Shown here one piece after another: positions 31,130 to 42,398 of a DNA stretch of 64,000 bases. Each line of letters starts with the position of its first letter. Position 1 is the stretch's first letter. The stretch is taken from the NCBI GenBank assembly GCA_937951345.1, contig CALFCF010000051.1, forward strand, positions 1 to 64,000, given 5' to 3'. The stretch is from an uncultured Granulosicoccaceae bacterium (lineage in GTDB: Bacteria > Pseudomonadota > Gammaproteobacteria > Granulosicoccales > Granulosicoccaceae). The position numbers and the translations under genes are program-made. The notes beneath the pieces were generated by a model that searched no databases, was not told the origin of the DNA, and saw nothing but the letters and a program-made list of their open reading frames with translations.

Positions 31130-33874
31130 TCAGTGATGACGCACCGACTCGGTTTTGTCATCATCCTTGTCGTCTGTGCCGCCGACGGCACCACCAAGCT
31201 CCGGTGATTCAGTTGCCGTAGTTGATGGCAGTGCAAGCGCCAGTACCTCGTCTATCCAGCGGACGGGCCGGATATCCAAACCCTCTTTAATTTCATCCGG
31301 TACTTCGGTGAGATCCTTGGTGTTTTCGTGTGGAATAATGACTGTTTTGATGCCACCTCTTTGAGCGGCCAGTAATTTTTCTTTCAAGCCGCCGATAGGA
31401 AGCACTTCACCACGCAGGGTAATTTCACCAGTCATGGCAACACTCGCACTGACTTCCGCGCGAGTTAGCACCGAGACCAACGCTGTACACATGCCCACGC
31501 CGGCACTTGGGCCATCCTTAGGCGTTGCACCTTCGGGAACATGCACGTGAATATCAAACTTCTCATGAAAATCATCTGCAAGGCCCAGTACACCCGCACG
31601 ACTTCTGACAACCATCATAGCGGCCTTGATTGACTCTTGCATGACATCGCCCAGTTGACCGGTGTAACTCAACTTACCTTTACCGGGAACGATCGCAGCT
31701 TCGATAGTCAGAATCTCTCCACCAACAGAAGTCCAGGCAAGCCCTGTCACCTGACCAATCTGATCCTTCTCCTCAGCTCTGCCATGACGAAACTTTTTGA
31801 CACCGAGAAAATCATTCAGATTTTCCGGGGTAACAGTCGTTAACTCTAAACCTGTCTGTTCGTTGTTACTTGCACGGTTATCATCGACGTTTGTTTCCGG
31901 GTCATTGACTGCCATACTGTTTTCAGTCGCCGTGTTATCTTCCTTGACAACATCAGAAGATTCAGCTTTTCGCGCCGATTCCAACGAGTTAGCTGTTACA
32001 ACTTTTCTGCATACTTTGGCAATTTCCCGTTCGAGGTTTCGCACGCCCGCCTCGCGGGTGTAACTTCGCACAATCTCAAGCACAGAATCATCAGTGATCG
32101 TCAGTTCTTTCTTCTTTACGCCGTTGTCTTTGCGCTTGCGGGGGATAAGATAGCGTTTGGCGATATTGAGTTTCTCAAACTCGGTATAACCGGGAATGCG
32201 GATAACTTCCATGCGATCAAGCAACGGCTCTGGAATATTCATTGAGTTCGCAGTTGCAACGAACAGCACATCCGACAAGTCATATTCAACTTCCAAATAG
32301 TGATCGGTAAACGTGTGATTCTGTTCCGGGTCAAGCACTTCCAGCAGTGCAGACGAAGGATCTCCTCGGAAATCCATCGACATTTTGTCGATTTCATCAA
32401 GCAGAATTAACGGATTCCGCCGACCTACTTTCGACAGATTCTGGATTATCTTGCCGGGCATGGAACCGATATAGGTTCGCCTGTGCCCGCGAATCTCTGC
32501 CTCATCCCTGACACCACCGAGCGCTATTCGACTGAATTTTCTGCCCGTCGCTCTGGCAATCGAGCGACCCAGCGACGTTTTGCCCACCCCCGGCGGACCC
32601 ACCAAGCACAGTATCGGACTCTTGGCTTTCTTTGCCCGATACTGCACTGCCAGATGCTCGATGATGCGCTCTTTAACTTTATCAAGGCCGTAGTGGTCGT
32701 CTTCGAGAATTTCAGCCGCACGTGCCAATGAGAGCTTTAACTTTGACTTTTTCTTCCACGGTAACCCGACCAATGTGTCTATGTAATTGCGCACAACTGT
32801 GGCTTCAGCCGACATCGGAGACATCATCTTGAGCTTGTTGAGCTCTGTAGATGCCTTTTTATGCGCTTCCTTGGACAGACCGCGCTTTTCAATTCGTGCG
32901 GCAAGCTCTTCAAGTTCATTGGGGACGTCTTCCATCTCACCGAGCTCTTTCTGAATCGCTTTCATCTGCTCGTTGAGGTAATACTCGCGCTGGCTCTTTT
33001 CCATTTGCTGCTTGACGCGACCACGAATACGTTTTTCAACCTGAAGCAGATCGAGCTCCGATTCCATAATATTGAGCAAATGCTCTATACGCTCATTCGG
33101 GCTGAACAATTCAAGGATTGCCTGCTTCTCAGGCAGGCGCAGCGACATATGCGCAGCGATGGTGTCAGCCAGCCGATCGGGATCATCGATCCCGGACAGA
33201 GAAGTCAATATTTCCGCTGGTACCTTTTTATTGAGTTTCACGTATTGGTCAAACATATTTGTGACCTTACGTGTAAGCACCTCCATCTCCATCGGATCGG
33301 GTTGTTCCTCTTCCGTTTCCGGGATCAGATAATCGACCTGAAAAAAACCTTCGCTTTCAACAACACCCTGTATTAGTGCTCGTTCTGTCCCCTCGACAAG
33401 CACCTTGATGGTGCCGTCCGGCAACTTAAGTAATTGCAGGATCGTCGCGATGGTCCCGACACGATGTATATCTGCGTCGGTGGGCTCGTCTATATCGGCG
33501 CTCTTTTGCGCGGCCAGCATGATTTTCTTGTCGCGAGACATAGCTGCATCCAACGCAGTAATGGATTTCTTTCTGCCCACGAACAACGGTATGACCATGT
33601 ACGGATAAACCACAACATCGCGCAATGGCAGAACAGGCAGGCGTCCGGCACGATCATCGTCATCGGAGCCACTGTCATCACTGTGATCGGGTTGGCCGGG
33701 ATATTCGTCGTCGATACTGTCACCAACTGTCCGGTAGCCTTCGGATGCACTGACATCACCCGCCTCGTTTTCGGCAGATGGTAACGACCCCGAATCGGTA
33801 CTCTCCAACGGATCGCCTGTTGGCTCATTCAGCTTTTTGTCGTCGTTAGTTCCCACACATACCCCGTTGGTCAA
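31130..33874 (-). CDS. lon: ATP-dependent protease Lon with extra acidic segments
   Basis: A 914-residue Lon, about 130 longer than the E. coli protein. The LON substrate domain begins with [17 protein letters not shown] near residue 78; Walker [12 protein letters not shown] near 430 and the Ser-Lys protease site (DGPSAGVGM near 820, and [10 protein letters not shown]) are intact. The first 75 or so residues are an Asp/Ser/Glu-rich extension, and about 45 more polar residues are inserted between the AAA lid and the protease domain. The start is not ATG: TTG at 33874 or GTG at 33856. Lon degrades damaged and regulatory proteins. Confidence 0.95.
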   Translation of the reverse strand: MTNGVCVGTNDDKKLNEPTGDPLESTDSGSLPSAENEAGDVSASEGYRTVGDSIDDEYPGQPDHSDDSGSDDDDRAGRLPVLPLRDVVVYPYMVIPLFVGRKKSITALDAAMSRDKKIMLAAQKSADIDEPTDADIHRVGTIATILQLLKLPDGTIKVLVEGTERALIQGVVESEGFFQVDYLIPETEEEQPDPMEMEVLTRKVTNMFDQYVKLNKKVPAEILTSLSGIDDPDRLADTIAAHMSLRLPEKQAILELFSPNERIEHLLNIMESELDLLQVEKRIRGRVKQQMEKSQREYYLNEQMKAIQKELGEMEDVPNELEELAARIEKRGLSKEAHKKASTELNKLKMMSPMSAEATVVRNYIDTLVGLPWKKKSKLKLSLARAAEILEDDHYGLDKVKERIIEHLAVQYRAKKAKSPILCLVGPPGVGKTSLGRSIARATGRKFSRIALGGVRDEAEIRGHRRTYIGSMPGKIIQNLSKVGRRNPLILLDEIDKMSMDFRGDPSSALLEVLDPEQNHTFTDHYLEVEYDLSDVLFVATANSMNIPEPLLDRMEVIRIPGYTEFEKLNIAKRYLIPRKRKDNGVKKKELTITDDSVLEIVRSYTREAGVRNLEREIAKVCRKVVTANSLESARKAESSDVVKEDNTATENSMAVNDPETNVDDNRASNNEQTGLELTTVTPENLNDFLGVKKFRHGRAEEKDQIGQVTGLAWTSVGGEILTIEAAIVPGKGKLSYTGQLGDVMQESIKAAMMVVRSRAGVLGLADDFHEKFDIHVHVPEGATPKDGPSAGVGMCTALVSVLTRAEVSASVAMTGEITLRGEVLPIGGLKEKLLAAQRGGIKTVIIPHENTKDLTEVPDEIKEGLDIRPVRWIDEVLALALPSTTATESPELGGAVGGTDDKDDDKTESVRHH

Positions 33875-34290
33875 AAAGAATACGATTTATCGCTTTTGAT
33901 TTACCGCTTTTTAAAGCATACACAAGAAAGTGGAGTTCATCCGATTAAAATTCAACCATCTGTGCCTGTTTCCAGCCGGTTTTAAGCCGGGTTTTCTGCT
34001 GAGTTCTTACGTAGCCGGATGATCAGAAGCTCACTTTCACCTGAAAAAACAGATTGCTGTGATTCTTCACAACAGGATAGCGGGAATTGAAACAGGTCGA
34101 TATGCAGGTTGGGGGAACACTGAACGCAAACCCTGCTAAACGGCGCGCTCGCATACAAGACACAACATGGCGCGCAGATACTATTTTTCAGTGCAGGCGC
34201 CGGGCAGCCACGAGGCAGCTGCCGTTTTTAGAAGACCGATTGTCGATTATCGTTTGCAGTTACTCTTTTGCAAACTGCTGCGGATATCGA
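33875..34290. other. Intergenic region between clpX and lon
   Basis: About 415 bases containing the clpX transcript end and the lon promoter. A hairpin GTTTGCA/TGCAAAC (34252-34275) lies about 15 bases past the clpX stop. A perfect palindrome ggcagctgcc followed by T5 faces the plus strand. No heat-shock promoter match was convincing for lon. Confidence 0.45.
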
Positions 34291-35586
34291 TTAGTCGTCG
34301 GATGCCGCTTTTTTGTATTTCTCTTCGTCCATGACTTTCTCCTGACCTTCCAGTAACAGATAAGGCTTCGACTCGCCCGTTACCACAGCAGCGTCAACAA
34401 TCACTTTCTTGACGTTTTCAAGTCGGGGAAGATCGTACATGGTTTCAAGTAATACATTCTCAAGGATGGTTCTGAGTCCGCGAGCACCTGTTTTACGCTC
34501 AAGCGAACGTTTTGCCACCGCATGCAGCGAATCCTTACGAAACTCAATTTCCACTTCTTCCATGGCCAGCAGCTTTTCGTACTGCTTGGTTATCGCATTT
34601 TTTGGTTCGATCAGAATACGTACCAACGCGTGTTCATCCAGCTCTTCCAGCGTTGCAACTACAGGTAAGCGACCGACAAACTCAGGAATCAAACCGAATT
34701 GGATCAGGTCCTGTGCTTCTGTATCAGTCAACATCTCTCCGATGTTTTTGGAATCGTCTTTCGATTTGACTTCAGCACCAAAACCGATGCCGCCTTTAGC
34801 CGAGCGATCCAGAATAATTTTCTCGAGGCCGGCAAACGCACCACCGCAAATAAACAGTATGTTCGATGTATCTACTTGCAGAAATTCCTGCTGAGGATGT
34901 TTGCGTCCACCCTGCGGCGGTACTGATGCTATTGTGCCTTCAATCAGTTTCAACAAAGCCTGCTGAACACCTTCACCGGAAACGTCCCGTGTAATGGAAG
35001 GGTTGTCCGACTTGCGCGAAATTTTATCTATCTCATCGATGTAAACAATGCCTGTCTGTGCCTTCTCCACATCGTAGTCGCACTTCTGCAACAGCTTCTG
35101 GATTATATTTTCAACATCTTCACCAACATAACCGGCTTCAGTTAAAGTGGTGGCGTCAGCTATCGTGAAAGGCACGTTTAGTGTTCGTGCGAGTGTCTCC
35201 GCCAACAAGGTCTTTCCTGAACCAGTCGGTCCAATTAAAAGAATGTTGCTCTTGGAAAGTTCAACATCACCTTTCTTGTCCTGATATTCAAGACGCTTGT
35301 AGTGGTTGTAAACCGCAACGGACAGTATTTTCTTGGCATGCTCCTGACCAATCACGTATTGATCAAGCAGCTCGTTGATTTCATGTGGCTTGGGTAGATG
35401 GCTTTCACCGGCAGCGGATTGCTCCTGCATCTCCTCTGTGATGATGTCATTACACAGATCTACGCACTCGTCGCAGATAAATACCTGCGGTCCGGCGATT
35501 AGTTTGCGGACTTCATGCTGGCTCTTTCCACAGAAAGAGCAGTACAGCAGTTTGCCGTCTTCTTTTTTGTCGTCTTCGTCACTCAT
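34291..35586 (-). CDS. clpX: ATP-dependent Clp protease ATP-binding subunit ClpX
   Basis: A 431-residue AAA+ unfoldase. The N-terminal zinc-binding domain has CSFCGKSQ and ICDECVDLC (four Cys). Walker A is [12 protein letters not shown] near 120 and Walker [11 protein letters not shown] near 185. [11 protein letters not shown] near 270 is the ClpP-docking IGF loop. It unfolds tagged substrates and threads them into ClpP. The gene is 626 bases downstream of clpP rather than directly adjacent. Confidence 0.97.
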   Translation of the reverse strand: MSDEDDKKEDGKLLYCSFCGKSQHEVRKLIAGPQVFICDECVDLCNDIITEEMQEQSAAGESHLPKPHEINELLDQYVIGQEHAKKILSVAVYNHYKRLEYQDKKGDVELSKSNILLIGPTGSGKTLLAETLARTLNVPFTIADATTLTEAGYVGEDVENIIQKLLQKCDYDVEKAQTGIVYIDEIDKISRKSDNPSITRDVSGEGVQQALLKLIEGTIASVPPQGGRKHPQQEFLQVDTSNILFICGGAFAGLEKIILDRSAKGGIGFGAEVKSKDDSKNIGEMLTDTEAQDLIQFGLIPEFVGRLPVVATLEELDEHALVRILIEPKNAITKQYEKLLAMEEVEIEFRKDSLHAVAKRSLERKTGARGLRTILENVLLETMYDLPRLENVKKVIVDAAVVTGESKPYLLLEGQEKVMDEEKYKKAASDD

Positions 35587-35615
35587 TAGCGTGCCTTGTT
35601 CTTTGCCGAAACACC

Positions 35616-35642
35616 ATGCCGTTTTTTAGTGGTGTTTTCAAG
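35616..35642 (-). promoter_or_regulatory. Candidate sigma-32 (heat-shock) promoter of clpX
   Basis: On the minus strand CTTGAAA (35636-35642), an exact -35 match to the E. coli sigma-32 consensus, is followed after 14 bases by CGGCAT, a partial match to the CCCCAT -10. It lies about 30 bases ahead of the clpX start. Only a pattern match. Confidence 0.35.
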
Positions 35643-36074
35643 GTTGCCGAGTATCTTATAGCGGATCCGGGCTGTATTTCCGGCACAAGTACCGTTTTAA
35701 CCAAATGAAATGCCGCTATCGTCTCAAACAGGGACAGAATTCCAGCATTTACTTCAATCGTCAATATTGCACTATCAGACATATTATTGAGTAGTGCAAA
35801 AATAATACAGCGCGTTACTCCACCTACTTCGATTCGGATGCTTCACCGTGATTATTCAGTATAGATGCAATGCCTGAATCTTCACATGACATCGTGCCCC
35901 TCTGAAGAATCTATCGGCCTTTGATGGCGCTGCTTGCGGGTCTTTACACCACCTACCGGCATTGAAGCTCAGATTTGTGTTATTGGTTCGGTTTAGTTCG
36001 CGACAGTTCAATTAAAGAACGGTTTCGGAACTGTCCGGGTGCTTGCCGATGGTACCCAAAAACCCATCAGCTAC

Positions 36075-36118
36075 GCATTCGGAACGTATTCGGAACGCAT
36101 TCGGAACGCATTCGGAGA
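36075..36118. repeat. Tandem 11-bp repeat, four copies
   Basis: The unit gcattcggaac occurs four times head to tail (second copy has gt for gc; the last ends in ga). The 11-base period is close to one DNA helical turn, so a protein-binding array is possible, or simple slippage. Confidence 0.85.
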
Positions 36119-36177
36119 GAATCGCTTGCACCAAACCAAACGTGATATCGCCAGCCAAGGTCTGTCCCCGTGATCAA

Positions 36178-36199
36178 GGACCACCGTTTTCGGCGGTCC
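36178..36199 (-). terminator. Hairpin downstream of clpP
   Basis: A 9-bp stem GGACCGCCG/CGGTGGTCC (one G-T pair) with an AAAA loop on the minus strand starts 14 bases past the clpP stop. The following bases TTGATC are only weakly T-rich, so it may be a partial terminator or an mRNA 3-prime protector. Confidence 0.45.
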
Positions 36200-36212
36200 G
36201 ACCGCATCCAGA

Positions 36213-36830
<618 letters not shown>

Positions 36831-36974
36831 CAGGATCTTTTCTCCTCGATTTGATTAATCTAATCAGCCACCCGGTCAGCACTACAACCGTGCGGAGAGT
36901 CATCGTTTGCGACAGACAGTATTTTTTGACCAGCCAGCGCGTTTGATGATCGTGATTACCAAATCAAGTCAACG

Positions 36975-38327
36975 CTATTTGTCTGATCCGTCGTCTGCTA
37001 CCTCTTCATCGTTTGCGCCAACGGCTGGTGCCGGATTCATAATGTCTTTAAACGAAGACTGAACCTCGTTAACCGTAGCCACTTCCAGAATGCTGTTGGT
37101 CACTGCCTTTTCAAGAACCAGTCCCTCGACATTTTTCAGCATCTCAGGGTTACCGTAATAATAGTCAATTACGTGCTGTGGTTCCTGATAGGTTGAAGCA
37201 ATCGTCTCCACCTCTTCACGTACCGCAGCAGGTTCTGCACGAATTTCCTTCGCTCTGACGATTTCGCCAACCACAAGACCGAGCCGAACACGTTTGTCTG
37301 CCTCATCGGCAAAGAGTTCATCGCTCAAATGCGTCTCAGAGCCTTCCGGCATCTGCTGCATCATTTGTTCGCGCATACGCCCTATTTCATCTTGAAGAAG
37401 CGCGCCAGGAACTTCGATCTCGTTGAGCGAGAGCAAACCTTCCATTACCTGCTGCTTAACATCAGCCTCCTGACGTTGCTGCAATTCCCTTTCCATGTTC
37501 TTACGTATATCGGCACGTAACGTTTCAACGTTACCGTCCTCTATACCAAAACTCTTGACCAGTTCTTCATTCAGCTCGGGAGTCACTGGCTCTTTAACTT
37601 CATGCACTTTAATTCGAAATTCAGCGAGCTTCCCAGCCAGCTCACTAGCATGGTAATCGTCCGGAAAATTGACTTCGATGGTTTTCTCGTCGCCACCACT
37701 AACCCCTTGCAGTTGATCCTCGAAACCCGGAATCATGGCACCCGATCCAAGCACAAGTGGCGCCTTCTCGGCCTTTCCACCGTCGAATTCCTCACCATCA
37801 ATACTACCGGTGAAATCGATGACCACCTGATCATCATCGCCCGCCTGACGTTCAACTGTTTGATAATCGGTGCGCTGCTGCAACAGGTTATCGATCATTT
37901 CGTCAATATCCGATTCCTCGACACCCGCCTGCTTGGACTCGATTTTTATCGAGTCATCGAATCGGGGTTCAAACTCCGGATAGACCTCAAAGGTTGCTGT
38001 GTAGGTAAATGGCAGATCCGTTTGTTTTTCTTCCGGGTTACCGAGTGGTTCAAATTGCGGGCTACCAGCCGGACGCAGTTGCTCCTGCATAACAGCATCA
38101 CGAAATGATGAGTTGATAACATCGCCCAGCACCTCAAGACGTACCTGCTGGCCGAAACGTTTTTCCACGACTTTCAACGGGATTTTACCGGGACGAAAAC
38201 CCTTCAAACGCGCAGTTTTTTTAATGGACTGAAGGCGTTCAGATACCACAGTGGTTATCTCTTCGGCCGGTACCTCGACGGTCATCTTCCGCTCAAGGCC
38301 CTGAGTAGTTTCAACTGATACTTGCAT
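36975..38327 (-). CDS. tig: Trigger factor
   Basis: A 450-residue ribosome-associated chaperone. The N-terminal ribosome-binding domain has the signature region RLKGFRPGKIPLKVVEKRFG (about 39-58). The FKBP-type PPIase domain follows (DFTGSIDGEEFDGGKAEKAPLVLGSG, about 165-245), and then the C-terminal substrate cradle. The last 25 residues are polar and acidic. It cradles nascent chains at the exit tunnel. First gene of tig-clpP-clpX-lon. Confidence 0.96.
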   Translation of the reverse strand: MQVSVETTQGLERKMTVEVPAEEITTVVSERLQSIKKTARLKGFRPGKIPLKVVEKRFGQQVRLEVLGDVINSSFRDAVMQEQLRPAGSPQFEPLGNPEEKQTDLPFTYTATFEVYPEFEPRFDDSIKIESKQAGVEESDIDEMIDNLLQQRTDYQTVERQAGDDDQVVIDFTGSIDGEEFDGGKAEKAPLVLGSGAMIPGFEDQLQGVSGGDEKTIEVNFPDDYHASELAGKLAEFRIKVHEVKEPVTPELNEELVKSFGIEDGNVETLRADIRKNMERELQQRQEADVKQQVMEGLLSLNEIEVPGALLQDEIGRMREQMMQQMPEGSETHLSDELFADEADKRVRLGLVVGEIVRAKEIRAEPAAVREEVETIASTYQEPQHVIDYYYGNPEMLKNVEGLVLEKAVTNSILEVATVNEVQSSFKDIMNPAPAVGANDEEVADDGSDK

Positions 38328-38635
38328 TGACTTACCTATTAATACAGCTTCCGGTGCGGCGTCCGTCTACGGTGCCGTTGTACTTAAAAGTTATTCGATT
38401 ACTCAACAAAACCTGCCAACTAACTGGTGTGGCCAACTGCTCTTGCGCAAGACCTTTACTTTATTCTGCGGCGATGGATCTAACGTCGCACTACATCTTT
38501 GTCCATTTTCAGCCCCGAGCGGTCACGACCGGCAACACACGACCTGCAGCATCATTGAGCTGATATTGCAAACGGTTGCACTTCATGCAGACCTGACGGG
38601 GAAAGCAAGCTGGTTTACCTGAGATTTGTGGCAAG
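38328..38635. other. Intergenic region upstream of tig
   Basis: About 310 bases between tRNA-Leu(TAG) and tig, presumably holding the tig promoter. Short frames here look spurious. Nothing else recognised. Confidence 0.4.
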
Positions 38636-38721
<86 letters not shown>

Positions 38722-38845
38722 TCCGGGGCAAGTATATCAGCGAGCAAGCGTGCTTCAAAACGCGAAATCGCCGTTTCCGGAAGGGCTGACAGGATACAGC
38801 CATTGAGAGGCATTGTCAGCTAGAGTGCGCTATTGAGAGGGCAGA

Positions 38846-38922
38846 TGGGGTGGACGATGGGGCTCGAACCCACGACCACAGGAATCACAATCCTGCGCTC
38901 TACCAACTGAGCTACGCCCACC
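38846..38922 (-). tRNA. tRNA-His(GTG)
   Basis: Minus strand. Anticodon stem CAGGA/TCCTG around TTGTGAT (anticodon GTG). Acceptor GTGGGCG pairs with CGTCCAC (G-T allowed); the extra G at position -1 (38922) faces discriminator C, as tRNA-His requires. CCA is encoded. Confidence 0.97.
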
Positions 38923-39054
38923 ACGGGTTGTCATCTGCGCCGCAGAGTGTAACCCAGCATTCTGACTACGGCAATTTCCGATGCGCAAGGCGCGCTTTTG
39001 AGGATATATCGCTGCAATTTCGGTGAGCTCAATGGCTGCGACTATCAGGAGAAG

Positions 39055-39131
39055 TGGCGCGCCCGGCAGGATTCGAACCTGCTACCCTCGGCTTAGAAGG
39101 CCGATGCTCTATCCAAATGAGCTACGGGCGC
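39055..39131 (-). tRNA. tRNA-Arg(TCT)
   Basis: Minus strand, 77 nt. Acceptor GCGCCCG/CGGGCGC, anticodon stem TCGGC/GCCGA around CTTCTAA (anticodon TCT), discriminator G, encoded CCA. Confidence 0.97.
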
Positions 39132-39240
39132 TTAGAACTCTATTGCTTTAAAACGCTGTTTATTGGACTGCTGGTTATAAAGCGAAGCTGACGAGACAAA
39201 CCGGGTCGGTTTGGGAAAACGCAGATTGATCAGCCTGTAG

Positions 39241-39282
39241 TGCAAAAGCCCAAGTGCAAAAGCCCATGTTGCGAAAGCCTGA
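39241..39282. repeat. Short imperfect tandem repeat between tRNA genes
   Basis: The 14-base unit tgcaaaagcccaag is repeated once almost exactly and once more with changes, in the spacer between tRNA-Pro and tRNA-Arg. Confidence 0.6.
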
Positions 39283-39315
39283 ATTGCAAAATACCGTACG
39301 GTAAAAGACTGAAAA

Positions 39316-39392
39316 TGGTCGGGGCAGCAGGATTCGAACCTACGACCCTCTGCTCCCAAAGCAGATGCGCTACCAGACTGCGCCATACCCCG
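39316..39392 (-). tRNA. tRNA-Pro(TGG)
   Basis: Minus strand, 77 nt. Acceptor CGGGGTA pairs with TGCCCCG (one G-T), anticodon stem TCTGC/GCAGA around TTTGGGA (anticodon TGG), discriminator A, encoded CCA. First tRNA of the four-gene cluster. Confidence 0.97.
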
Positions 39393-39409
39393 ACACCTGA
39401 GGCGATGCA

Positions 39410-39418
39410 ATTATCGCA
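39410..39418 (-). promoter_or_regulatory. Candidate extended -10 promoter of the tRNA cluster
   Basis: On the minus strand TGCGATAAT matches an extended -10 (TGN plus GATAAT). It lies about 20 bases before tRNA-Pro, with a GC-rich discriminator. A TTGACG further up is spaced too far (21 bases) to be a good -35. Confidence 0.4.
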
Positions 39419-39438
39419 CTCAATACAACGAGTTTACG

Positions 39439-39633
39439 TCAATCCTGCTCAGCGATCCATTGCATCTGGATCGCCTCGAGAATCTTTTCGTTGGAATTTT
39501 GCGGTTCATCGTCGAATTCCTCCAACGCACAAATCCAATCATGCATATCAGTGTAGCGCACATATTGCGGATCGACATCAGGATGTGCATCCAAAAGCGC
39601 CAGGGCGATATCCAGCGAGTCACTCCATTTCAT
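39439..39633 (-). CDS. iscX: Fe-S assembly protein IscX
   Basis: A 64-residue small acidic protein, recognisable by the pattern [19 protein letters not shown] at the start, [18 protein letters not shown] in the middle and [13 protein letters not shown] at the end. The ATG at 39631-39633 matches the family start; a longer reading to 39675 is unlikely. IscX binds IscS and iron and modulates cluster assembly. It is the last gene of the isc operon, as in many gammaproteobacteria, with the tRNA cluster directly downstream. Confidence 0.95.
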   Translation of the reverse strand: MKWSDSLDIALALLDAHPDVDPQYVRYTDMHDWICALEEFDDEPQNSNEKILEAIQMQWIAEQD

Positions 39634-39705
39634 AACGGGTCTTCCCGGTTTGAGGACAATGGCCGGTGCCGACAATATAGCAGCCGGAATTACTGTTAAT
39701 GGACG

Positions 39706-40044
39706 CTAATGGTTCTCGGACACCATGTTAATGGTGTAACGGGGAATTTCGATCACCAGATCGTCGTCTGCCACAACAGCCTGGCAACTGAGTCTCGATT
39801 CCGGATCGAGCCCCCATGCCTTATCGAGGTAGTCCTCTTCAAGCTCCAGTGCTTCTTCCAGACTGTCATAACCTTCACGTACATGCACATGACATGTCGT
39901 GCACGCACAGGATTTTTCGCAAGCGTGCTCAATGTGGACACCGTTGCGCAGCAACGCATCACAAACAGACAGGCCGGGTTCAACATCGAAGGTAGCACCG
40001 GCCGGGCACATTTCTTCATGTGGCATTACGGTAATTCTAGGCAT
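39706..40044 (-). CDS. fdx: ISC-system [2Fe-2S] ferredoxin
   Basis: A 112-residue adrenodoxin-type ferredoxin. Cluster ligands are visible as C-x5-C-x2-C in HACEKSCACTTCHV (about 41-54) and a fourth Cys in RLSCQAV near 86. It donates electrons during Fe-S cluster assembly on IscU. It lies between hscA and iscX. Confidence 0.96.
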   Translation of the reverse strand: MPRITVMPHEEMCPAGATFDVEPGLSVCDALLRNGVHIEHACEKSCACTTCHVHVREGYDSLEEALELEEDYLDKAWGLDPESRLSCQAVVADDDLVIEIPRYTINMVSENH

Positions 40045-40137
40045 GGTCAGATTCTGCTTTTAATTCATTGAAATTCGATTCGCAGCTAGCAATGCGCCAA
40101 CGACAGTGTGCTGTAGGTGCTGAGTTAGATCACTGAA

Positions 40138-42099
40138 TCAGGTTGCTGAATCAGTGCTTGCTGTATCCGTCAGAGAATCACCTACCCGATCGATCGATTG
40201 ACCCGACATTGCTGCTCGCACGCTTGCATTCATGCGTCGTTCAACATAGCTTTCGCTGCCGCGTTCCAGCGCTTTGACGCTGTCCTTGATACGATCAACA
40301 TCGTCACTATCGATCGCAGACGCTACCGCGCCGCTTAGTTTATCAATTTCAGCGAGCTCATCGGCATTTAAAAAACGCTCCCCGTCAGCCTGCAGGGCAC
40401 CCTGAAGTGCCAGCAGGACCCGTTCAGCTTCAACCCGCTGCTCAGCCAGTGCCCGCGCCTGCATATCCTCTGAGGCGCTGGCCATAGCATCTTTCAACAT
40501 GGACTCTATCTGCGTGTCTTTCAACCCGTAGGAAGGCTTCACGTCGATGCTCGCGACACTGCCACTTTCCTTCTCTATTGCGCTGACGGTCAGGAGTCCA
40601 TCCGCATCCACTTGAAAAATCACCTGTATTCGAGCCTTTCCGGCAACCATGGGTGGTATATCGCGCAACTCAAATCTGGCCAGCGACCGGCAATCATCCA
40701 CCAGTTCGCGCTCTCCTTGAACGACATGAATAGACATGGCTGTTTGCCCGTCTTTATAGGTGGTGAACTCCTGTGCCCTGGCAACCGGAATGGTCGTATT
40801 GCGCTGTATTACTTTTTCAGCCAACCCTCCCATGGTCTCAAGACCAAGGGACAATGGAATAACATCCAGTAACAACATGTCAGTGTCCGACTTATTACCG
40901 GCCAGCACATCAGCCTGTAGCGCGGCACCAACAGCGACCACCTGATCCGGGTCGATATCGCACAACACTCGGCGTCCGAAAAATTCACTGATTGCTTCGC
41001 GTACCCGTGGAATTCGCGTCGAGCCACCGACCATTACCACGGCGCCAACCGCTGCAGCGTCTATCCCGGCATCGCGCAACACCCGGCGACAGGGTTGCAG
41101 AGTCCGGGCAACCAGCGGTTCGATCAGTTCTTCGAATTCACTAAGGGACAACGATCGATTAAACGATGCGCCGCTGCTTAAAGTAAAACTGATGGTCGCG
41201 GATTCGCTTTCGCTCAAAGCTTGCTTTGCCGCTTTGGCCTGCATTGCCAGCAATTTACGATCTCCCGCATCAGTGATCTCGCCCAGCTCTCCCTTCTGTG
41301 TTATCCATGCGACCACGGCCGCATCCAGATCATCCCCGCCAAGTGACGTATCGCCAGCGGTGGCCAACACTTCAAATAATCCCTGTGTCATCCGCAGCAA
41401 CGAAATATCAAACGTACCACCGCCAAAATCATAGATGGCAACCAGACTACCCTCATCAGTCGCCGTTTCCTGTCCGGCGGATGACAGGCTCTGATCAAGC
41501 CCGTAAGCGATGGCTGCAGCCGTCGGCTCATTCAGCAGTCGTAGCACATGCAACCCGGCGAGCCGTGCGGCATCCTTGGTTGCCTGGCGTTGTGCGTCGT
41601 CAAAATAAGCTGGCACGGTAATGACGGCACCGACCAGTTCACCACCGAGACTTGCTTCAGCCCTGCTTCGCAATGCCTCAAGTATGTCTGCTGAGACTTC
41701 AATCGCCGTAAGATCTCCACAGGCGGTTGCTATGGCAGGTACCTGATTGTCTTCGTCAGCTTGCGCAAACTGATTACCTGATTCTGACAAAGCCCGATCA
41801 CCGTGTCCTTTACCCATCAGGCGTTTGACTGAACTGATCGTGTTAAGTGGATCAGAAACAGCGTGATCGCGTGCAGCGTCACCGACAACAACCGTGCACT
41901 TACCACTGTCATCGTTACGGCTGTAATGCACGACCGAAGGCAGGATGACATTTCCTGACTCATCGGGTAACACAACCGGCGAACCGCTACGCACCGTTGC
42001 AACCAGCGAATTCGTTGTACCCAGGTCGATACCCACAGCCAGACGATGCTGGTGTGGTGCCGTTGATTCACCCGGCTCGGCGATTTGCAACAACGCCAT
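40138..42099 (-). CDS. hscA: Fe-S assembly Hsp70 chaperone HscA
   Basis: A 653-residue specialised Hsp70. The nucleotide-binding domain starts with [14 protein letters not shown] near 23, includes [25 protein letters not shown] (split into family motifs) near 160 and [17 protein letters not shown] near 355. The substrate-binding and helical lid domains follow. With HscB it binds the LPPVK motif of IscU and promotes cluster release. The 295 bases between it and hscB are largely occupied by a repeat element. Confidence 0.96.
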   Translation of the reverse strand: MALLQIAEPGESTAPHQHRLAVGIDLGTTNSLVATVRSGSPVVLPDESGNVILPSVVHYSRNDDSGKCTVVVGDAARDHAVSDPLNTISSVKRLMGKGHGDRALSESGNQFAQADEDNQVPAIATACGDLTAIEVSADILEALRSRAEASLGGELVGAVITVPAYFDDAQRQATKDAARLAGLHVLRLLNEPTAAAIAYGLDQSLSSAGQETATDEGSLVAIYDFGGGTFDISLLRMTQGLFEVLATAGDTSLGGDDLDAAVVAWITQKGELGEITDAGDRKLLAMQAKAAKQALSESESATISFTLSSGASFNRSLSLSEFEELIEPLVARTLQPCRRVLRDAGIDAAAVGAVVMVGGSTRIPRVREAISEFFGRRVLCDIDPDQVVAVGAALQADVLAGNKSDTDMLLLDVIPLSLGLETMGGLAEKVIQRNTTIPVARAQEFTTYKDGQTAMSIHVVQGERELVDDCRSLARFELRDIPPMVAGKARIQVIFQVDADGLLTVSAIEKESGSVASIDVKPSYGLKDTQIESMLKDAMASASEDMQARALAEQRVEAERVLLALQGALQADGERFLNADELAEIDKLSGAVASAIDSDDVDRIKDSVKALERGSESYVERRMNASVRAAMSGQSIDRVGDSLTDTASTDSAT

Positions 42100-42149
42100 G
42101 ACTAATTGCCCCGTTTATTCATAGATGCAATCCGTACAAACTCAGCTCG

Positions 42150-42398
42150 CTAGCCTGCTCTATTCATGAAGGGTTCGCCACCAGAGTCTGGCTACCTAAG
42201 CAGGTCGCTCGATTCAGCGAAATTCGTAGAAATCTACCGGTTGAGCTCAATCGAGTGAGCTGCGACGGCAGACTGGCACTGGGGGTGAATAGAAAACAGT
42301 GTACGCATACCCGCAGCGACGCTAAAACTGCTTTCCTAACTGGAAATGGCTTAATTTTCATTGTCACTGTTGTCGCCTTCGTGAATAGAGCAGGCTAG
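42150..42398. mobile_element. Repeat element copy B with terminal inverted repeats
   Basis: A 249-base non-coding unit between hscB and hscA. Its ends are inverted repeats: ctagcctgctctattc at 42150 and gaatagagcaggctag ending at 42398, matching over about 22 of 23 bases. Bases 42150-42289 are the reverse complement of window bases 1-140 with three mismatches. The remaining 109 bases have no second copy here. No open frame of a transposase is present, so it would be a non-autonomous MITE-like element. Its edge supplies the TAG stop of hscB. No clear target-site duplication could be read. Confidence 0.75.

Larger units (their letters stand above)
35587..36212. other. Long clpP-clpX spacer
   Basis: 626 bases with no recognised gene. 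It contains, from the clpP side: a hairpin (36178-36199), four tandem 11-bp repeats (36075-36118) and, close to clpX, a heat-shock-like promoter (35616-35642). A TATAAG box lies further upstream of clpX but without a well-spaced -35. Confidence 0.6.

Noticed and set aside
36075-36118. CRISPR-like array
   Set aside because: The 11-base units are directly adjacent without spacers, so this is a minisatellite, not a CRISPR.
36851-36974. Sigma-70 promoter of clpP at TTGACT
   Set aside because: The TTGACT on the minus strand has no acceptable -10 at 16-18 bases spacing.
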